In this document: positions 33,868 through 38,028 of the stretch, one piece after another
How positions within the stretch are numbered: position 1 is the first letter of the stretch
How the letters are laid out: every line of letters starts with the position of its first letter
Assembly: GCA_025058515.1 (NCBI GenBank)
Contig: JANXDW010000038.1
Location: 1-38,028, forward strand
Length of the DNA: 38,028 nt
Direction: 5' to 3'
From: Aigarchaeota archaeon
GTDB taxonomy: Archaea > Thermoproteota > Nitrososphaeria_A > Caldarchaeales > Wolframiiraptoraceae
Position numbers and translations under genes: made by a program
The notes under the pieces: model-generated
Databases searched by the model: none
Seen by the model: only the letters and a program-made list of their open reading frames with translations
What the model was told of the DNA's origin: nothing

Positions 33868-35578
33868 CTCCTAACGACCTTGCAAGCCTTTCCGCTATAT
33901 CTCCTATCAATCTCTCCAACTGTTTATATAGTGAGAAGTAGATTTTAAGTGTCTCGTCGAGAGCTTCTTCATACTTCTTCTCTCCTCTAACGATCTTCTC
34001 CATATATTCTTCAACGATACGCCTAGTCTGAGGTGAGACAAGTCTCGGATCTACTTCTCTAAGAGATGTTATTAGACTCATCCCCAATCTAGTTGGTTTA
34101 ATTACTCTAGAAATTCTAGTAGCATACCTTCTCTCAATAATGATCTTAGGATACTCTGCTCTCGTAGCATCTGTCCCGATCCCATCTCGTTCCATAAACT
34201 TTAAGAGCTCAGACTCTGTAAGTCTACTGGGAGGCTTCGTCGATTCCTCCAACAACCTTATCTCCAAGACCTTGAGCTTCTGCCCATTCGATAATCTTGG
34301 TAAAGATCTAACATCAGGCTTAAAATATGGATATATCTCGTAGAATCCTATCTCCTTAATTATACTACCATTAGCCTTCAATACTTGTTCTCCCACCTTG
34401 ATTGATGTTTTCTGTTTTAAGATTTCTCCATCACTCCAGTAAACGTTAGCTAGGAATCTCCTTGAGACATACTCCCACACTTTCCACTTTAATGTATTAT
34501 CTCTCGGATATGGTTTGACTGGATAGATAGGCGGGTGAGCACCATCATTTAGATTACCGTTTAACGGGTTTGCAGTTTTATGGATTAAATGATCTAGTGA
34601 TGTAATACCTGTTAATGCGTTTAATGCTATCTTCTTAAAATCTAGGTTTTTAGGCCATTGATTAGTATCTGTCCTTGGGTAGCTTATGAATCCTTCGGCA
34701 TAAAGTCTCTCAGCGATAGAGAGAATCTTGGAAGCTGGAGCTCCAGTGATCTTGTGAAGATCTCTAAGCATCTCATCTGTCCTCAGTGGTTTAGGTCTTT
34801 TAACTACTTCAGATTCTTCTACATATTCTTCTACAACACCTTCTCTCAAATCTTTTATTTTATTGAACATCTTCTCTGCACTCTCTTTATCTTCTATCTT
34901 ACTACTTCTACTTTCAAATACTTCTCCAAGCTCTGTCTCAAATCTTGCAGATATCACCCAGTACGTTGTAGGTTTAAAGTTAATGATCTTCTCTTCTCTC
35001 TCCACTATGTAGTTTAAAGTAGGTATTTGACAGCTTCCCCAAGAGATCAATCCACTGAAACCTTTTCTACGTGAAGATAATGTTAAGAGTCTGGTAAAGG
35101 CTGCTCCCGTAATTAGGTCGAAGTCTCTTCTATACGATGCCTTCCAGATCCATCTCCAGTTCAATCCTTCTTCTAAATTCTCCCAAGCTCTCCACAATTC
35201 TTCTACAGATACAGCATTAAACCTCATTCTCTTTACTTTACCATAGCTATTAAACTCTCTGAAGATCTTGGTTACCTCGTATCCTATCAATTCACCTTCA
35301 GAATCGTTATCGGTTGCTATCACTAGCTCTTCTACTGAATTATCCCTAAATACTTTGAGGAGCTCAAGATAAGCTTTCCTATCTCTAACCTTTAATCTAA
35401 AATCTCTTACTTCAAATATTCTACTAGGATCTACCTTGCCCCATTCATATCCTTCTTTAAGATCTGATTCTAGTAAGTGACCTCTCAAGCCTACTACATA
35501 TGCTTTAACATTATTTTTCTTGAATACTTTATCTATGGCTCTAGCAACAGATGGTTTCTCTGCTACGACTACTATCAT
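33860..35578 (-). CDS. topA: Type IA DNA topoisomerase III, eukaryote-like
   Basis: A 572-residue enzyme that passes single strands to relax or decatenate DNA. The Toprim domain has VAEKPSVARAI with E7 and TDNDSEGELIGYEV with D90, D92, E94 (S93 stands where most enzymes have Arg). The GLISWGSCQIPTLNYIVERE segment reads like eukaryotic Top3 (ISYGSCQFPTL) instead of the bacterial SxGRVQ. The active Tyr is Y300 in GFISYPRTDT, and DGIGTDATRAEYPKIIIERRY matches the family's domain III/IV motif. No C-terminal zinc fingers are present. It heads a two-gene unit with the phosphoribosyltransferase. The gene symbol is by family only. Confidence 0.93.
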   Translation of the reverse strand: MIVVVAEKPSVARAIDKVFKKNNVKAYVVGLRGHLLESDLKEGYEWGKVDPSRIFEVRDFRLKVRDRKAYLELLKVFRDNSVEELVIATDNDSEGELIGYEVTKIFREFNSYGKVKRMRFNAVSVEELWRAWENLEEGLNWRWIWKASYRRDFDLITGAAFTRLLTLSSRRKGFSGLISWGSCQIPTLNYIVEREEKIINFKPTTYWVISARFETELGEVFESRSSKIEDKESAEKMFNKIKDLREGVVEEYVEESEVVKRPKPLRTDEMLRDLHKITGAPASKILSIAERLYAEGFISYPRTDTNQWPKNLDFKKIALNALTGITSLDHLIHKTANPLNGNLNDGAHPPIYPVKPYPRDNTLKWKVWEYVSRRFLANVYWSDGEILKQKTSIKVGEQVLKANGSIIKEIGFYEIYPYFKPDVRSLPRLSNGQKLKVLEIRLLEESTKPPSRLTESELLKFMERDGIGTDATRAEYPKIIIERRYATRISRVIKPTRLGMSLITSLREVDPRLVSPQTRRIVEEYMEKIVRGEKKYEEALDETLKIYFSLYKQLERLIGDIAERLARSLGDV

Positions 35579-35756
35579 GTTTACCTTGTATAGATCATTA
35601 AGGGAATCTATATCCTTATTCTTCTAAAGAGATTCAGTAGAAATAATTCTAGAAGAGAATGTAAAGAACTATTTTCATAAGTTTACTTAATCTTCATGAA
35701 ACTCTTCTTTGAGATATCTTCCATAACCTCGAGTCGACATAATTAATGATCGAGAT

Positions 35757-35766
35757 CTTTATATAC
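35757..35766 (+). promoter_or_regulatory. TATA-like box of the AN1-protease gene
   Basis: The sequence ctttatatac lies about 70 bases before the ATG. The mRNA should carry a leader of about 45 bases, and a weak ggtgg precedes the start codon. Confidence 0.4.
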
Positions 35767-35830
35767 TATTTTCAAGTAAAAGCTATAGTGAGATTTGTTT
35801 AACTAGGTAGACTTTCAGGGTGGTTGCGAG

Positions 35831-36622
35831 ATGAAGTGTTCTATTTGTGGTAAGGAGGAACTCTTACCATTCAAGTGTAAGTATTGTGGAGAGTATTTCT
35901 GCGCTGAGCACCGTCTTCCAGAGAAGCATAATTGTCTCGGTGCACAAGCAATTGCAAGTCCACATGAGAAAGAGATGAGAGAAGTTAGGTTAAGAATGAA
36001 GACAGAAGAAGAAGTTCTTAAATCTCTCTCTCGGAGAAGAGCTCTAAGAGAGGCTGGTCATATAGCTATCAGCTTAATACTAGTTTCTTTAGTTGGGTTA
36101 TCGATCGTCGGATACAGTTCCTACATTTTTATGTTACCCAGTATATTCATAATATACTTAGCTGGATTCATCTTATCATATCTCTTACACGAGTTAGCTC
36201 ATAGAATTGTTGCTAGAAGAAATAATGTGAAAGCATATTTCAAGCTAGATCCTATAGGTTCTCTATTAACTCTTGTATCTGCAATCCCCATGCTACCTAT
36301 AAAATTCATATCTCCAGGAGCGGTAGTTTTATCTACTCTCACATCTTTAAGAGTGATCGGTTCAGTAGCTTTCTGGGGGCCAGCGACTAACCTAATACTC
36401 TCGATCTCATTATACATCTTATCATTACTCTCTAAAACTCTTCTCTTACCAACTATCTATTCCACCATACTAATCATATTAGCCAAATTTAATGCTTTCA
36501 TAGCATTCTTCAACTTGATACCCTTCGGACCTCTAGACGGTTTAAAGATAATTAAGTGGAGCATAACTAGATGGGTAGTAATATTTACCTTGAGCCTACT
36601 TCTACTAATATTTACCTGGTAA
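35831..36622 (+). CDS. AN1 zinc-finger site-2 protease (M50 family)
   Basis: A 263-residue membrane metalloprotease with an N-terminal AN1 zinc finger. The finger ligands C3, C6, C16, C19, C24, H27, H33 and C35 match the AN1 spacing exactly. A charged linker (about 45-75) leads to about six hydrophobic segments. The catalytic zinc site is H120-E121-x-x-H124 ([11 protein letters not shown]). The third ligand D236 is in [13 protein letters not shown], and GPATNLIL (183-190) is the usual GPxxN motif. Site-2 proteases cut proteins inside the membrane, often to release regulators. The AN1 finger probably recruits a cytosolic substrate or partner. The aminopeptidase gene follows 40 bases later. Confidence 0.93.
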   Translation: MKCSICGKEELLPFKCKYCGEYFCAEHRLPEKHNCLGAQAIASPHEKEMREVRLRMKTEEEVLKSLSRRRALREAGHIAISLILVSLVGLSIVGYSSYIFMLPSIFIIYLAGFILSYLLHELAHRIVARRNNVKAYFKLDPIGSLLTLVSAIPMLPIKFISPGAVVLSTLTSLRVIGSVAFWGPATNLILSISLYILSLLSKTLLLPTIYSTILIILAKFNAFIAFFNLIPFGPLDGLKIIKWSITRWVVIFTLSLLLLIFTW

Positions 36623-36662
36623 TCAGTTAAAATTTATGTAAACGTTAGAGAGATTTAAATCT

Positions 36663-38028
36663 ATGATAGATTTCATAGTTAAAGTTGGTAGAATAGGTAG
36701 AGAAGAAGGGATAAACGTTGTACCGATGATTGAGGATGAGAAGCCGAGACCTATCGTAGACCTACCAGAAGATATTCGAAAGATCATCGATCAATTCGCT
36801 GGCAAGGATTTTAAAGGAAGAATTGAAGAAGTCTTCACGATCCCTACATTCATCGAGAAAGGACCTGCTAAACTCCTCTTAGTAGGTCTTGGAAAGAAAG
36901 AAGAGTTAGAATTAGATTCTTTTAGAAGAGCTTGTGGGAGAGCCTCCATCAAAATTGATGAATCGTTAAATGAGTCTGCAGTCTTTCCAGTACCTAAAAC
37001 CTTCTTCAAAGAAGAAGATGTTGCTCAATCGATAGTAGAAGGAGTATTATTATCTATGTATAGGTTTGAGAAGTATAAGTCTGAGAAGAGAGAGCAGAGT
37101 TTAAAAAATGTAACTCTAATCATTGAGAATGAGAACTCTCTATACTGGGTTAAAGAGAGAGTTGAGGTAGCTAAGAAGATATGTAGAGGGGTTTATACTG
37201 CTCGTGACCTAGCTAATATGCCTAGTAATGATTCTTATCCAGAGAAGTTTGCAGAGATGGTTCAAGAGATAGGGAGGAGATCTGGATTTAATGTAAAAGT
37301 CTACAAGATCGAGGATCTGGAGAAGATGTCCATGGGAGGTATAGTCGCTGTAGGTAATGGAAGTGTTCACAAACCAGTTCTGATAGAGTTAGAATTCGAT
37401 GGAACAAGTGGGAGAAGTAGTAGACCATATGTAATTGTGGGGAAAGCTGTTACATTCGATAGTGGAGGGATATCGATAAAACCTTCAGAGAAGATGGAGG
37501 AGATGAAGTACGATAAGTCTGGAGGCTCAGCAGTTGTAGGAGTGATGGAAGCAGCATCGTTATTAAAACTCCCGATAAGATTGATAGGTCTCATACCTTG
37601 TGTAGAGAATCTACCTAGTGGATCCGCTTATAGACCTGGAGATATAATAAGGTTTAGGAATGGGAAGACAGCTGAGATCATCAGTACAGATGCTGAAGGT
37701 AGATTGATCCTCGCTGATGCTTTAGCTTATGGAGTAGAGAAGAATCCAGTAGCTATCATAGACTTAGCTACATTGACCGGTGCATGTATAGTAGCTCTAG
37801 GGACTCATGCATCTGGATTATTTACAAATAATCAAGAACTTGCAGAGAAGATTATAAAATCTTCAGAGAAGGTTGGTGAAAGAGTTTGGCAACTTCCACT
37901 CTGGAAACAATACAGAGAACAGATTAAGAGCGAGGTCGCAGACTTAAAGAATAGTGGTGGTAGACCAGCAGGAGCGATTACTGCTGCAGCATTCTTATCA
38001 GAATTCGTCAAAGACATTCCATGGGTAC
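36663..38028 (+). CDS. pepA: Leucyl aminopeptidase, M17 family (3' end outside the window)
   Basis: A cytoplasmic hexameric aminopeptidase that removes N-terminal residues from peptides. The frame is open without a stop from ATG 36663 to the window end (455 codons). After a divergent N-terminal domain, the catalytic domain shows VGKAVTFDSGGISIKP (metal-binding Lys and Asp), MKYDKSGGSAVVGVM, and STDAEGRLILADAL (Asp, Glu and active-site Arg; family usually NTDAEGRL). The end of the domain, with LWKQYREQIKSEVADLKN and GGRPAGAITAAAFL, follows normally. Only a short C-terminal piece should be missing. It probably shares a direction and perhaps a transcript with the AN1 protease. Confidence 0.95.
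   Translation, partial: MIDFIVKVGRIGREEGINVVPMIEDEKPRPIVDLPEDIRKIIDQFAGKDFKGRIEEVFTIPTFIEKGPAKLLLVGLGKKEELELDSFRRACGRASIKIDESLNESAVFPVPKTFFKEEDVAQSIVEGVLLSMYRFEKYKSEKREQSLKNVTLIIENENSLYWVKERVEVAKKICRGVYTARDLANMPSNDSYPEKFAEMVQEIGRRSGFNVKVYKIEDLEKMSMGGIVAVGNGSVHKPVLIELEFDGTSGRSSRPYVIVGKAVTFDSGGISIKPSEKMEEMKYDKSGGSAVVGVMEAASLLKLPIRLIGLIPCVENLPSGSAYRPGDIIRFRNGKTAEIISTDAEGRLILADALAYGVEKNPVAIIDLATLTGACIVALGTHASGLFTNNQELAEKIIKSSEKVGERVWQLPLWKQYREQIKSEVADLKNSGGRPAGAITAAAFLSEFVKDIPWV

Overview
The window is archaeal. It carries an archaeal CDC48/VAT-type double AAA ATPase, TiaS, RtcB, a geranylgeranyl-reductase-type flavoprotein for ether lipids, a UPF0216/DUF61 protein and an archaeal initiator tRNA without an encoded CCA end. 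Many genes start at an ATG or TTG about 25-30 bases after a TATA-like box (leaderless), while genes inside operons have GGAGG/GAGGTG Shine-Dalgarno sites. The DNA is AT-rich and arginine is mostly AGA/AGG, which fits a thermophilic archaeon. The core gene set looks Thermoproteota/TACK-like to me, but I cannot place the genus.

Bases 1-7930 form a visibly AT-richer accessory island for surface-glycan assembly. In order it holds the end of a multi-span membrane protein, an unrecognised basic protein, a GT2 dolichyl-phosphate sugar transferase, a GT4 glycosyltransferase, an FkbM methyltransferase, a large membrane protein of GT-C character and a sulfatase/alkaline-phosphatase-fold protein. Bases 7927-10617 hold two secreted or membrane-anchored proteins on the minus strand. 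One is a papain-family protease with a Cys-rich DUF333-like prodomain and a six-repeat C-terminal propeller. The other is a free-standing copy of that prodomain with the same start context. Bases 10618-11253 have no intact gene but contain decayed coding-like sequence.

Bases 11254-15571 are a tight sulfate-activation operon: RHH protein, ATP sulfurylase, alkaline-phosphatase-superfamily phosphodiesterase, APS kinase, TauE/SafE permease, second RHH protein. No APS/PAPS reductase is present here, so the PAPS could serve sulfation of the glycans encoded upstream (inference).

Bases 15706-38028 are denser housekeeping DNA: initiator tRNA, TraB/Tiki-like protein, TiaS, a stand-alone Lrp effector domain, RidA, a HAD hydrolase, geranylgeranyl-reductase family, acylphosphatase, a threonine-synthase-like protein fused to a winged helix, an ECF transporter S component, DUF61, CDC48, a UbiE-type methyltransferase, DUF72, a helicase fusion, RtcB, a phosphoribosyltransferase, a eukaryote-like Top3, an AN1 zinc-finger site-2 protease and a truncated M17 aminopeptidase.

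The strongest candidates for something undescribed are: (1) the threonine-synthase-like protein, which has Thr where the PLP-binding Lys should be and carries a PadR-like DNA-binding domain, next to a palindrome in a bidirectional promoter shared with a transporter gene; (2) the archaeal papain-like protease with its free prodomain paralogue; and (3) the SF2 helicase with a possible degenerate RNase H-fold exonuclease tail next to RtcB.
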